A stretch of 64,000 nucleotides of DNA from positions 62,001-126,000 of the forward strand of contig NZ_BMHQ01000010.1 in NCBI RefSeq assembly GCF_014641195.1. Direction: 5' to 3'. The translations under genes were made by a program, and so were the position numbers. The notes below the pieces were generated by a model, which saw only the letters and a program-made list of their open reading frames with translations, was not told the origin of the DNA and searched no databases. This DNA comes from Marinithermofilum abyssi. Its GTDB lineage: Bacteria > Bacillota > Bacilli > Thermoactinomycetales > DSM-45169. Positions 8,279-16,608 of the stretch are shown here, piece after piece (position 1 is the stretch's first letter; each line of letters begins with the position of its first letter).

Positions 8279-8728
8279 ATGATCGAACACAACATCCCTC
8301 AGGAGTTGGCACGAAAAGTACAGGATATGGCCGATTCATGCAGTCGGATTTATCAGCAGTCTCCTCAGGAGGTGGAACAAGTTGTCCGCTTTGTGGAGGC
8401 GGAGATGAAAGGGCAGCACCTGCCCGAGGCGGCCCGCGGCCGGGATGAATTTGTTGCGGATACTTTTCAACAGATGTATCCCAAAGTGTTGCAATCAGCA
8501 GATTGTCGCAATGCCGTCGATCACATGCTGCGCAAGGCCGGAATGACGAATGGGTCCTCTGCTTTTGCAGGGTGGGAGACAAATGCACAGTACGCGATCG
8601 ATCCCAAGACGGCTGAAGCGCTGTTTGTGACAGGAGCGGCCGTAATGGGCTCCATTCTGATGGTCACATCGGGAGCAAGCGGCGGTGCCATCCGCGAAAA
8701 CGGGGACCGGGGATACGAGATACCTTAA
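8279..8728 (+). CDS. Small protein of unknown function with C-terminal hydrophobic segment
   Basis: 149 residues from ATG 8279; AAGGAGGG lies 11 bases upstream and a GTG at 8267 overlaps that site, so ATG is preferred. The N-terminal two thirds are hydrophilic and helical (QELARKVQDMADSCSRIYQQ). A hydrophobic stretch rich in Ala, Gly and Val (ALFVTGAAVMGSILMVTSG) sits near the C-terminus and could be a single membrane helix. No family recognised. It is a single-gene unit between two terminators. Confidence 0.7.
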   Translation: MIEHNIPQELARKVQDMADSCSRIYQQSPQEVEQVVRFVEAEMKGQHLPEAARGRDEFVADTFQQMYPKVLQSADCRNAVDHMLRKAGMTNGSSAFAGWETNAQYAIDPKTAEALFVTGAAVMGSILMVTSGASGGAIRENGDRGYEIP

Positions 8729-8756
8729 AAATATGAGCAAAGCTTTTATTCGACAA

Positions 8757-8787
8757 ACCGTCTCAATCACTTTGGGACGGTATTTTT
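8757..8787 (+). terminator. Terminator after the 8.3-kb gene
   Basis: ACCGTCTC / GGGACGGT stem (one wobble) followed by ATTTTT. Confidence 0.75.
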
Positions 8788-8868
8788 GCGTTTTTTACAG
8801 ATGATGGATTTATGGCTGTACGGAGAATCCAGTTTGCGAAATAGATGAAATATTTGATGGAGGAGGAG

Positions 8869-9006
8869 ATGGTGATTCGACGTTCCGTCTCGGTTTTGTC
8901 GAAGTTGATGGTGGCCTACTCTAGCCGAATCGATGCGGCCATGCAGTTAAACAATGAAGAATTTGCTGACGGATGGGGCGGGTTTTCACCCGCCCGAGGC
9001 TGCTGA
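8869..9006 (+). CDS. Possible small protein (45 aa) ending inside the repeat element
   Basis: ATG 8869 preceded by GGAGGAGGAG opens a 45-codon frame (MVIRRSVSVLSKLMVAYSSR...). The last codons are supplied by the GC-rich hairpin and the first bases of the 230-bp repeat element, which also gives the TGA. If the element is an insertion, the original protein had a different tail. No homology recognised; the ribosome site is the main support. Confidence 0.35.
   Translation: MVIRRSVSVLSKLMVAYSSRIDAAMQLNNEEFADGWGGFSPARGC
8976..8995 (+). repeat. Hairpin left of repeat copy 1
   Basis: GGGCGGG-TTTTCA-CCCGCCC. It is almost identical to the terminator hairpin on the other side of the element at 9227-9246 but lacks a T-tract, since the element begins at the next base. 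Confidence 0.7.
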
Positions 9007-9225
9007 CAAAGTTTCTCGAAATGAGCTGAAGAACTCTTTTGCCCGAGCAGCGACTTTTGACGACGAACTCAGCGACAAGAGAGGAGACGAGACAAAAAAG
9101 CGGCACACTCCGCATTGTGCCGCGTCTCGTTGAATCTCTTGGAGCGAACAGTATACTTCTGCGGCGGAGGAAAGGGAGCAATGGGCAAAAGCGTCGAAGC
9201 TAGCATAAAGGTTTGTCATTAATCT
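8996..9225. repeat. 230-bp imperfect palindromic element, copy 1
   Basis: Begins GAGGCTGCTGACAAAGTTTC and ends near TTTGTCATTAATCT. A second copy, about 85-90 percent identical by eye outside one insertion, lies at 42259-42561. The two halves are complementary in nested blocks: GACAAA/TTTGTC at the ends, CTTTTGCCC (9036-9044)/GGGCAAAAG (9183-9191), ACGAGAC/GTCTCGT, and the centre GCGGCACA/TGTGCCGC. It has no coding potential. Most likely a MITE-like non-autonomous element or a long structured RNA. Both copies sit directly after a hairpin and before a terminator. Confidence 0.8.
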
Positions 9226-9226
9226 G

Positions 9227-9251
9227 GGGCGGGTCTTCACCCGCCCTTTTT
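9227..9251 (+). terminator. Terminator right of repeat copy 1
   Basis: GGGCGGG-TCTTCA-CCCGCCC followed by TTTTT. Near-duplicate of the hairpin at 8976-8995. Confidence 0.8.
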
Positions 9252-9451
9252 CATGTGAAAGCTATTGTCCCGCCGTTGAATCCGTCAATTTTTGTTGATA
9301 ATGAAACCAGCAATGATTTAATATGCGGATTTGCCGGCGGTCTTTCCCGTTAAAGGCGCGCATCAGCTGCTTCTTTAACCAATTGGGCATAGATGATGCC
9401 TCCCCGGGGATCGCGTGGTGTATTATAACCTATGAAGGAGGGCATGCGTCC

Positions 9452-9973
9452 GTGAATGAAGAGAGTTCCCATTCTAATATACGGCAGCCGTGCACCGCTG
9501 ATCACAACGAACTGCAAAAATGGGTCGAGTCCGTCTCTCTGAAAGACTTCGGCAAACCTTTTCGGCATCGTGCCGTTTTTAACCCCCGCCTGCGAACCAC
9601 CGGCGGCCGGTATTTTCTCCATGATCACCGGATTGAGATTAACCCCAAACACCTGGAACAGTTGGGAAAAGAGGTGGTATTGGAGATTATTCGACATGAA
9701 TTGTGCCATTATCACCTACACTTGGAGGGCAAAGGATACCGGCACCGGGATGCCGATTTTCAACGTTTATTGAAAAAGGTGAAGGGGCTTCGCCATGCAC
9801 CAGCCTTGCCGTCGTTACCCAAGAAAAAATCCCGCAGCTTTCGTTACGTGCTGATTTGTCAAACCTGCGGACAAAAAGCATACCGACGCAAACGGATGGA
9901 TCCTGCCCGATACGTCTGCGGCGCATGCGGAGGTTCCCTTCGATTGGAGCGATTGTCAGAGCATCCGGGTTAG
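9452..9973 (+). CDS. SprT-like zinc metalloprotease family protein
   Basis: 173-residue SprT-family protein, the group that includes B. subtilis YdcK. The zinc-protease motif HELCHYH with a downstream His is present in the middle, after EINPKHLEQLGKEVVLEIIR. The C-terminal part carries a zinc-ribbon pair (CQTCG and CGACG). GTG 9452 is preceded by AAGGAGGG at nine bases. In B. subtilis ydcK lies just after ydcI (tex), so the local order is conserved. Biochemical role of bacterial SprT-like proteins is poorly known. Confidence 0.85.
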   Translation: MNEESSHSNIRQPCTADHNELQKWVESVSLKDFGKPFRHRAVFNPRLRTTGGRYFLHDHRIEINPKHLEQLGKEVVLEIIRHELCHYHLHLEGKGYRHRDADFQRLLKKVKGLRHAPALPSLPKKKSRSFRYVLICQTCGQKAYRRKRMDPARYVCGACGGSLRLERLSEHPG

Positions 9974-10020
9974 CCCCTGAAAAGGGAGATCTTCGAGATA
10001 TTGTGCGTTTATGAGCCTTA

Positions 10021-10050
10021 AAAAATCCCGGAGGGAAATCCGGGATTTTT
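10021..10050. terminator. Bidirectional terminator between sprT-like gene and lipoprotein gene
   Basis: AAAATCCCGGA / TCCGGGATTTTT with A- and T-runs on either side. It can serve both convergent genes. Confidence 0.85.
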
Positions 10051-10056
10051 CGTGGA

Positions 10057-10950
10057 TTACTGTTGCGGTGCGATGTCTTCGGGTCGAACCTCCTGAGCCG
10101 TGCCCTTCACATGCTGAGGCACTTCGATGGTGCCTTTAAACTCGCCCGTGTTCTTGAGCGTCATGGTTTGCGTGACACGGATGGTTCCGGAGGAGGTGCC
10201 GTCACTGACCGGAATCTGCAATTCCATCTCTTGCACCATTTTCTTTTGTTCAAAACTCTTTTTATCAATCGTATAGGTTTGTACTAGCTTATCCAGTTTT
10301 ACTTGATCCAGATCCACCGTCAGGCCGGATTGTTTGAGCCCCGGAGCGAGAGCGGCGGTCAGCTGCTTCAGGAACATGTCTTGTACTTGTTTGTTGGTTT
10401 TGTCGGTCACGTTCAGCTTGACGAGATAGCTCTTGCCGGTTTCTTTCATGGAGAGCGGTTTGTTTTTATCGCTCTCCAGCTTGGAGAGGAGCTCTTGCAC
10501 CTTTTGCAGTGCCTTGGAAGGGTTCTGGGTTTGTCCGCCCGCGATTTGGTCCAGATCCAGTCCTTCCGATTTGGCCCAGGTGATGCCGTCCGGGGTTTGA
10601 TAGATTTCTTTGCCCACCTGATAGGCTTCCATCTTCAAGGTTTGCCCGTTATTTTCGAGTTGCCCCTTGTAGTGAATCGAACGCGGATGATTCAGCAGTT
10701 CCATATCCATCTGCACGGTCTGATCAACGGAGTGGCTTTGTCCATCGGCTTCCACCGTCAGGGTTTGATCCCCGTTTACCTTGTATGTATATCCTTTGGC
10801 TTTTTCCGAAGCGGCATCCGCCTTTTGCAATACTTGTTCCGTTGTCAGCTTTTCAGGCTTGGCCGGGTTTACGGCATTGAGAGATTGACATCCGGAAAGG
10901 ACGATTGCGGCTGCCAGCGGAAGAGACAGCCAACGGGATAAACGAATCAT
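10057..10950 (-). CDS. Lipoprotein, DUF6612-like
   Basis: 297-residue secreted lipoprotein. The N-terminus is a typical lipoprotein signal: MIRLSRW, a hydrophobic stretch, then the lipobox VLSGC. The mature part resembles the DUF6612/LppX-like group of surface lipoproteins (ASEKAKGYTYKVNGDQTL, YQTPDGITWAKS, TQTMTLKNTGEFKGTI). ATG at 10950 follows AAAGGTGGG by six bases; a longer in-frame start exists upstream but would bury the signal peptide. Monocistronic. Function unknown. Confidence 0.82.
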   Translation of the reverse strand: MIRLSRWLSLPLAAAIVLSGCQSLNAVNPAKPEKLTTEQVLQKADAASEKAKGYTYKVNGDQTLTVEADGQSHSVDQTVQMDMELLNHPRSIHYKGQLENNGQTLKMEAYQVGKEIYQTPDGITWAKSEGLDLDQIAGGQTQNPSKALQKVQELLSKLESDKNKPLSMKETGKSYLVKLNVTDKTNKQVQDMFLKQLTAALAPGLKQSGLTVDLDQVKLDKLVQTYTIDKKSFEQKKMVQEMELQIPVSDGTSSGTIRVTQTMTLKNTGEFKGTIEVPQHVKGTAQEVRPEDIAPQQ

Positions 10951-11223
10951 AAAAGACCCACCTTTCAAATAAATAGAACTTAGAAATAATTCTATTATTC
11001 CACAAAAGATATCAAATAGGAAGGAAAACCTTCCTGCATTGGAAAAAAGATTTCCCATGGGGAAGGTTGAATAGTATCTGGGTAAGGAACCCGGTTTTTA
11101 AGGGTGGAATGAAAGGGAACATCGGAGGAGGGGAGGAAACTCCCCGCTATTTTGGGTGGACGGAGCTTTCGGAGAGTGAAGATTTACCGCCTTCGATAAT
11201 CCGAGAATGGAAGCGATGGCTGA

Positions 11224-12159
11224 TCAGGGTCGTGCGTGCGGCATTTCTTTTGACTTCGTTACTTCCTGCCGGGTCCTCCATTTCTCCTCTACAGCCCCTG
11301 AACCGAGTATTACACCTGCAACGATCATGATAAATCCGACCACGTGGCTGGGCAAGATCTTCTCTCCCAGAAACCATGCCGATCCGATGAGGGAGAAGAA
11401 GGGGGTCATATTGATAAAAATCGCTGTTTGGCCCGCACCCAGTCGCCGGATGGTGAAGTTGTAGACCATATGCCCCAGCCCGGTGGCGATCAGGGCGGAG
11501 GCGATCAGGAGAATCCATGCTGCCGGTGATGCGCCGGACAGGTCGAGCGGATGGGGATAGAAGAGAAAGCTGGTCACCAGGATTCCGGTAGACCCTAAGA
11601 GGAACATCACTGCTGTCAGATGCTTGGGATCCATCGTATCGGTCGCTTTTTTGATGAAGAGGAAGCTGATCGCCTGGGCAAGCATGGCGAAAAAGACCAA
11701 TACATCTCCTGAAGTGACGCCGGATGCACCTTCATTGCCAGTCAGCACCACAAAAGCAACACCCGTCAATCCGCTGAAAATGCCAAGAGTGCGGAACAGG
11801 GTCAAACGGTCGTGGAGAAAAACCGCTGACAACAAGGCGGTGCTCAAGGGAAGCAGAGCGAGAATCAGGGAACCGTTGGTGGCAGTGGTGTCGGCCAGTC
11901 CCGCTGCCAAAAAAGAATGGTGTCCGACGACACCGAACAAGACAGCGCCCGTTACGTATTTCCATTCCAATGTCGTCAACTTGCGCCATTCCCTTCGGAA
12001 TAGAACCAATAGAGAGAGCTCGACTCCCGCAAGCATAATACGCATGGCTTGCATGGTAACCGGAGGGAAATATTGAACCAGGATCTTAATGGCGATGGTG
12101 TTTAATCCCCAGACCAGCATGTTCAGCGTCATCACTATATAGACCACTCGTTTAGACAA
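11224..12159 (-). CDS. EamA/DMT family transporter
   Basis: 311-residue integral membrane protein of the drug/metabolite transporter superfamily, with two EamA repeats of five helices each. The first runs from MTLNMLVWGLNTIAIKILVQ, the second from about SGDVLVFFAMLAQAISFLFI to IMIVAGVILGSGA. The start is TTG at 12159, with GGGAGG seven bases upstream. Substrate cannot be predicted. The 12160-12380 gap shows nothing beyond the ribosome site of the next gene. Confidence 0.9.
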   Translation of the reverse strand: MSKRVVYIVMTLNMLVWGLNTIAIKILVQYFPPVTMQAMRIMLAGVELSLLVLFRREWRKLTTLEWKYVTGAVLFGVVGHHSFLAAGLADTTATNGSLILALLPLSTALLSAVFLHDRLTLFRTLGIFSGLTGVAFVVLTGNEGASGVTSGDVLVFFAMLAQAISFLFIKKATDTMDPKHLTAVMFLLGSTGILVTSFLFYPHPLDLSGASPAAWILLIASALIATGLGHMVYNFTIRRLGAGQTAIFINMTPFFSLIGSAWFLGEKILPSHVVGFIMIVAGVILGSGAVEEKWRTRQEVTKSKEMPHARP

Positions 12160-12380
12160 TGTGAACCTCCCTCTTTCGATGAAAAAATAAAGAGCCCTGC
12201 ACGCGGTTGCTGAAAAAGGATATGAAACCCATTTTAGTCCCTTCCAGTGTTTTCTTCAAGAGAGGAAAGCTGCATTTCGTTTTGAGGATGGTTTGTGGTT
12301 AAATCGTAAGTGAAGAGGAATGAAAAGGGAGAGAAGAAACAGGAAACTCAAGAAACAATGAGTCCAGGAGGAGGATGGCC

Positions 12381-13286
12381 ATGGAACAATCGAAACGGGT
12401 CGGCTTTGTCGGTTTGGGAATCATGGGACGTTCAATGGCAAAAAACGTGGCAAAGAGAGGCTTTCCGGTCACCGTTTGGAACCGAACTCCCGCCAAAATG
12501 GCGGAGGCCCGGGAGTGGGGAGCCCGTTTGGCGGCTCATCCCAAAGAAGCGGCTGAACAGTGTGATGTCGTGATCACCATTGTGGGGGACACGTCGGATG
12601 TGCGGGAGGTGGCGTTGGGACCCAATGGTCTCCTGGAAGGGGCGCATGAGGGATTGATCTGGATCGATATGAGCACGATCTCTCCCGATGCGACCCGGGA
12701 ACTGGCCCGGGTTGCGGCGGAACGGGGCGTGCGGATGTTGGATGCGCCGGTGAGCGGCGGCGATGTCGGAGCGCGGGAGGGAACCTTGTCGATCATGGTG
12801 GGCGGCGACGAGGAAACCTTGGCAGAAGTGAAGCCGGTGTTGGAGGCGATGGGGAAAAACATCGTCCATTGCGGTTCAGCCGGAGCAGGGCAAACCGTCA
12901 AAGCCTGCAATCAGATCATGTGCGGGGTCAATTTGTTGGGGATGGTAGAGGCGCTGGCTTTTGCCCGCAAATCCGGGGTGGATCTGGATAAAATGATCCA
13001 AGTGACCACCCAGGGGGCAGCGGGGTCCTGGGCATTGGCCAATTTGGCGCCCCGAGTGGTCCGTGGAGACTTGGATCCTGGATTCTCTGTCCGCTTCCAA
13101 CAAAAAGATCTGCGGATTGTACTGGAAGAGGCGGCCCGGTTGATGCTTCCCTTGCTGGGTACATCCACCGTGCATCAGCTGTTGCGCAGTGTGGAGGCCC
13201 ATGATGGGGGAGAAGACGGCACACATGCCCTGATTCGGGTGATGGAGCAACTAGGCAATCTGAAAATCGTGCCGTCGAAGGAATGA
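12381..13286 (+). CDS. NAD(P)-dependent beta-hydroxyacid dehydrogenase (HIBADH/GarR family)
   Basis: 301-residue oxidoreductase of the 3-hydroxyisobutyrate / tartronate semialdehyde reductase family. The nucleotide-binding GFVGLGIMG (residues 8-16) is intact, as are the substrate motif DAPVSGG (121-127) and the catalytic lysine K174 in GQTVKACNQIM. ATG 12381 is chosen over 12375 because AGGAGG ends six bases before it. It is not obviously part of an operon, so the physiological substrate is open. Confidence 0.92.
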   Translation: MEQSKRVGFVGLGIMGRSMAKNVAKRGFPVTVWNRTPAKMAEAREWGARLAAHPKEAAEQCDVVITIVGDTSDVREVALGPNGLLEGAHEGLIWIDMSTISPDATRELARVAAERGVRMLDAPVSGGDVGAREGTLSIMVGGDEETLAEVKPVLEAMGKNIVHCGSAGAGQTVKACNQIMCGVNLLGMVEALAFARKSGVDLDKMIQVTTQGAAGSWALANLAPRVVRGDLDPGFSVRFQQKDLRIVLEEAARLMLPLLGTSTVHQLLRSVEAHDGGEDGTHALIRVMEQLGNLKIVPSKE

Positions 13287-13287
13287 T

Positions 13288-14319
13288 TCACAGTCCGACA
13301 TAGCGGGCGGCAAGAGACCGGGCAGTACTCGGATCATCGGTTCCCTGCACCAAAATGCGCCCGTCGGGAAAAATGACCAATCGATGATCATCAACATTTA
13401 AGCGAAGCAGAAAGGGATTTTGTTCTACTTTCCCTACAGCCTTCAGTCGTTCGGACAATCGTGAAAAGTCCAGCTGCCGAGGTTGTACTGGAGAGATTTG
13501 AATGGTGTTGCGCCCGCACAGGGAAACGGCCCCCTCCCGGTTGTGCCGGGGGTCCAGGTACTCCCACTTTCGTTGAACGCAGGCCGGACACTGGGGGTCC
13601 CGTTTTCCCGAGACATCCATGGTGAGATCATGGTTGTACCAGATATCCATATGGCGCATTTTGCCGTGCCCTGCGGTGGCGTTTCCAGTCAGCAGCTTCA
13701 GTGCTTCTGTCGCTTGGAGTGAGGCCACGATCTGCACAATCGGGCCGATTACGCCAGCGGTATCGCAGGTTTCCGCAGATCCCGGTTCCGGCGGTTGGGG
13801 AAACAGACAGCGAAGACATGGCGTTTTTCCCGGAAGGAAGGTGTGTGTCATGCCCCTGGAGCTGACAGCACCTCCGTAAATCCAGGGAATGGCGTGTTTC
13901 AGGCTGACATCGTTGATTAAGTAACGGATACCGAAATTATCGGTTCCATCGAGAATCAGGTCTACATCGGTTAATAATGCTTCGGCGTTGTCTGCGTGAA
14001 TATCTGCCACATGGGCTTCCACTGTCACTTCGGAATTGACCGCCTGCAGTTTTTGTTTGGCCGCGACAGCTTTGGGCAGGCCTTCCCGAGCATCGGTTTC
14101 GTCATACAGCATTTGCCGTTGTAAATTGCTTTCCTCAACAAAGTCGCGGTCGATCAAGCGTACATAGCCGACGCCGGAGCGGACCATATGGTTTGCGAGT
14201 GCTGTTCCGAGAGCGCCCAGTCCCGCGATGGCCACACGGGATTGCTGCAGTTGCCGCTGTCCCTTTTCCCCGATGGGAGCGAAAAGGATTTGACGAGAGT
14301 AACGTGTGGTATTCAACAA
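13288..14319 (-). CDS. moeB: MoeB/ThiF-type adenylyltransferase with C-terminal extension
   Basis: 343-residue E1-like enzyme that adenylates the C-terminus of a MoaD- or ThiS-type sulfur carrier. It has the nucleotide-binding AGLGALGT (32-39), the DGTDNFGIRYLIND motif, a candidate catalytic Cys185 and two zinc pairs, C168/C171 and C244/C247. About 80 extra C-terminal residues (from SLCGRNTIQ on) form an additional domain, not a rhodanese. TTG 14319 follows GAGGTG by seven bases. It lies 70 bases downstream of moaDE on the same strand, so MoaD is the likely partner; ThiS is possible. Confidence 0.88.
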   Translation of the reverse strand: MLNTTRYSRQILFAPIGEKGQRQLQQSRVAIAGLGALGTALANHMVRSGVGYVRLIDRDFVEESNLQRQMLYDETDAREGLPKAVAAKQKLQAVNSEVTVEAHVADIHADNAEALLTDVDLILDGTDNFGIRYLINDVSLKHAIPWIYGGAVSSRGMTHTFLPGKTPCLRCLFPQPPEPGSAETCDTAGVIGPIVQIVASLQATEALKLLTGNATAGHGKMRHMDIWYNHDLTMDVSGKRDPQCPACVQRKWEYLDPRHNREGAVSLCGRNTIQISPVQPRQLDFSRLSERLKAVGKVEQNPFLLRLNVDDHRLVIFPDGRILVQGTDDPSTARSLAARYVGL

Positions 14320-14389
14320 TTGCGTTCACCTCTGAAACTGCAGCCGGGAAAGCCCCGGCCTGTAAAATCGAATGTTCTATTCTGAACGA

Positions 14390-15100
14390 TCAAGGAGACA
14401 CTGGATTCCAAGGGCCTTGTTGATGCCCTTTCCACTCGGATCCGTCTTGCCACACTTCTTTCTTCCAGATCGGGACGATGGACTTCAACCGCTCCAATGC
14501 ATAGCGGCCTGCTTCAAAGGCTTCCGGCCGATGGGGCGTAGCTACAGCGATGATTACACTGATTTCTTCAATATCCAGCGTGCCGATCCGGTGAGACATG
14601 GCGATTCGTGCTTCGGGCCACCGTTGGCGAACCTCCGTGCAAATTTCTTCCATTTTGCGGATCGCCATGGGAGTATATGCTTCATACTTAAGGTGCACGG
14701 TTTGTTTGCCTTGTGTAAACTCCCGAACCGTTCCTGCGAAGGTTACCACCGCTCCCGCATAAGGGTTGGAGACACGGCGAATCAAGGCATCAGCCGACAA
14801 GGGTTCCTCGGTGATCGTGCACCATCCGTCCGTTTCTTCGCCCCCGCTGACCGGCGGAATAAAAGCTACTTCGTCTTGGGGGCGAACAATTTGCTCGGGG
14901 GAAGCATACTCCTGATTGACGGAAACCACACATTGACGGATCAATGGAGCCGCTTCGGCCCATTGCTTTTCGATATGCTCCTGCAGTTTGGCGACGGTGA
15001 TTTCACCTTCTACATCGACGACGAGAGTGCGTTGGCCGATCGCATCAGCCAGTCCTGCAAATAATAATACACGGATCGACATGACAGGGGCGGCGCTCAA
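14390..15100 (-). CDS. moaDE: Fused molybdopterin synthase MoaD-MoaE
   Basis: 236-residue fusion of the two subunits that insert sulfur into precursor Z to form molybdopterin. Residues 7-87 are MoaD (MSIRVLLFAGLADAIGQR...) ending in the PPVSGG motif, Gly86-Gly87. Residues from about 94 are MoaE (AGAVVTFAGTVREFTQGK, KYEAYTPMAIRKM, the lysine pair K213/K214 in PIWKKEVW). Free MoaD needs its C-terminal Gly-Gly for thiocarboxylation, so this protein would have to be cleaved after Gly87, as reported for MoaX of Mycobacterium tuberculosis. TTG 15100 follows AGGAGG; an internal ATG at 15082 lacks a ribosome site. Confidence 0.92.
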   Translation of the reverse strand: MSAAPVMSIRVLLFAGLADAIGQRTLVVDVEGEITVAKLQEHIEKQWAEAAPLIRQCVVSVNQEYASPEQIVRPQDEVAFIPPVSGGEETDGWCTITEEPLSADALIRRVSNPYAGAVVTFAGTVREFTQGKQTVHLKYEAYTPMAIRKMEEICTEVRQRWPEARIAMSHRIGTLDIEEISVIIAVATPHRPEAFEAGRYALERLKSIVPIWKKEVWQDGSEWKGHQQGPWNPVSP

Positions 15101-15106
15101 AGCGCC
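15092..15106 (-). promoter_or_regulatory. Hairpin presenting the moaDE start codon in its loop
   Basis: On the mRNA strand GGCGCT-TTG-AGCGCC: a perfect 6-bp GC-rich stem whose three-base loop is the TTG start codon, located just after AGGAGGAGAA. It could limit initiation. Seen in the sequence; its role is inferred. Confidence 0.45.
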
Positions 15107-15262
15107 TTCTCCTCCTTTCGAATTCCGGAATCAGCTGCATTCCCTCTTAATTATAACGCACAATAGAGAATGGTTGCGGGTGTGGACAGGCACGACCAAA
15201 AGTAAAAACTCAAGGAAGGAAACGAGACCGGGCAGAAAGGACAGACCCGAGGAGGAAATGAC

Positions 15263-15682
15263 GTGGGAAAGGAACAGGAAGTCGCCTATTTATTGTTTGA
15301 TTTGCTGGTACGGCAACTGGAAACCATGGCTGAACAAGAACGACGGATACAGCGGCTCGAAGTGTTTGAGCGGCGATTGGATTTGACGCTCAAGGATGGG
15401 AGTGCGTATGTTGTGGATGTTCGTTCACGGGAAGAAGAGGTGGGAGAAATGACGCCAACCGATGGGATTCATGTGTCAGAGGAAAAGTGGCAAGAGTTGG
15501 TGCAAGCGTGCCAATCGGTGATGCAGTTTTTGGAATACGACAAGGAAAAATTGCGTAATCTGGAACGGGTGTTACCCGACTTCCCTTGGGAACGGCGGGC
15601 CCGAATGGTAGAACGTTTGCTGGAACAATTGGATCGCGCGCTGAAGGAAGTGAAGCCCGGGGAAGAAGGAGGAGAACATTAA
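15263..15682 (+). CDS. Coiled-coil protein of unknown function
   Basis: 139-residue, strongly charged and mostly helical protein (MAEQERRIQRLEVFERRLDL, EKLRNLERVLPDFPWERRAR). No membrane segment or known motif. GTG 15263 follows GAGGAGG by seven bases. The gene runs divergently from moaDE across a 160-base gap and stands alone before a promoter. I do not recognise the family. Confidence 0.72.
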   Translation: MGKEQEVAYLLFDLLVRQLETMAEQERRIQRLEVFERRLDLTLKDGSAYVVDVRSREEEVGEMTPTDGIHVSEEKWQELVQACQSVMQFLEYDKEKLRNLERVLPDFPWERRARMVERLLEQLDRALKEVKPGEEGGEH

Positions 15683-15721
15683 ACAAAAGATAATGTTATG
15701 ATAAATAGATCTTTTTCGGTA

Positions 15722-15751
15722 TTGCATTCGCATGGGAACTATTTCTATACT
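15722..15751 (+). promoter_or_regulatory. Sigma-A promoter of the BI-1 family gene
   Basis: TTGCAT, 18-base spacer, TATACT; 36 bases before the start codon at 15787. Confidence 0.65.
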
Positions 15752-15786
15752 GATGAATAGTACTAGTCTGGGAGGGATTCCTTAGC

Positions 15787-16467
15787 ATGGATACCAGTGT
15801 CAGCAGAGTGGCAACGCAACAGCGTCTCTTGCCCCGTGTGTTTTCGTGGATGTTTGCCGGCTTGTCCATGACAGCGATCATTTCGCTCATTTTGAGTGCC
15901 GATGATCGTCTGCTCTATGTCTTTGAAGAAAATATGGGTATTTTTTATGGTTTGCTTATCGCGGAGTTTCTCCTCGTCTTTTTTATTTCCGCTCGCATTC
16001 AGAAAATGGCTCCCGGTACGGCTACCTTTCTCTTTTTCCTTTACTCCGCCCTCAACGGTGTCACGCTGACTCCACTGCTGCTTGTGTATACGTCCGCTTC
16101 CGTCGCCGGCACTTTTGTTGTGACGGCGGGAATGTTCGGCCTGTTTGCTCTGTACGGCGCTAAGACGAACAAAGATTTATCGAAGTTGGGCTCCCTGTTC
16201 CTGATGGCGTTGATCGGGTTGATCCTGGCTACGATCGTCAACATCTTTATGGCCAACTCCGTGCTGTACTGGATTATCACCTATGTAGGGGTTATCCTTT
16301 TCTGCGGTTTGACTGCTTACGATGTGCAGAGAATCAAAGCGATGGAAGCTTATCAGGTGGACGAAGATGAGCACACCAAGCTTGCCATCTACGGGGCCTT
16401 GGGCTTGTATATCAATTTTATCAATATCTTCATTTATCTGCTCCGGATTTTCGGCAGCCGGGACTAA
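15787..16467 (+). CDS. Bax inhibitor-1 / YccA family membrane protein
   Basis: 226-residue polytopic protein with seven hydrophobic helices (for example AGLSMTAIISLILS, FYGLLIAEFLLVFFISARI, ALNGVTLTPLLLVYTSASV). It has the family C-terminal region YDVQRIKAMEAYQ and the ending LGLYINFINIFIYLLRIFG. Bacterial members such as YetJ are pH-sensitive calcium leak channels; E. coli YccA interacts with FtsH. ATG 15787 follows GGGAGGG. Single-gene unit with its own promoter and terminator. Confidence 0.93.
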   Translation: MDTSVSRVATQQRLLPRVFSWMFAGLSMTAIISLILSADDRLLYVFEENMGIFYGLLIAEFLLVFFISARIQKMAPGTATFLFFLYSALNGVTLTPLLLVYTSASVAGTFVVTAGMFGLFALYGAKTNKDLSKLGSLFLMALIGLILATIVNIFMANSVLYWIITYVGVILFCGLTAYDVQRIKAMEAYQVDEDEHTKLAIYGALGLYINFINIFIYLLRIFGSRD

Positions 16468-16480
16468 AGTGGAGATCACA

Positions 16481-16526
16481 CCAAAAGCGGGCAACAGGGA
16501 ATGAAGCAGCCCGCTTTTGGTTTTTT
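16481..16526 (+). terminator. Terminator of the BI-1 family gene
   Basis: Perfect 12-bp stem CCAAAAGCGGGC / GCCCGCTTTTGG followed by six T. Confidence 0.92.
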
Positions 16527-16608
16527 ATCAGAGGCAGACGCGAATCCAGCGAAATGCTTTTAGCCCCTTCATCCCCGCCTATTCCATTTACGAGTTGGAG
16601 GGATCAAG

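Noticed and set aside
11078..11096. Hairpin CTGGGT/ACCCGG with TTTTT
   Set aside because: Points along the plus strand where no plus-strand gene ends; weak stem; likely chance.
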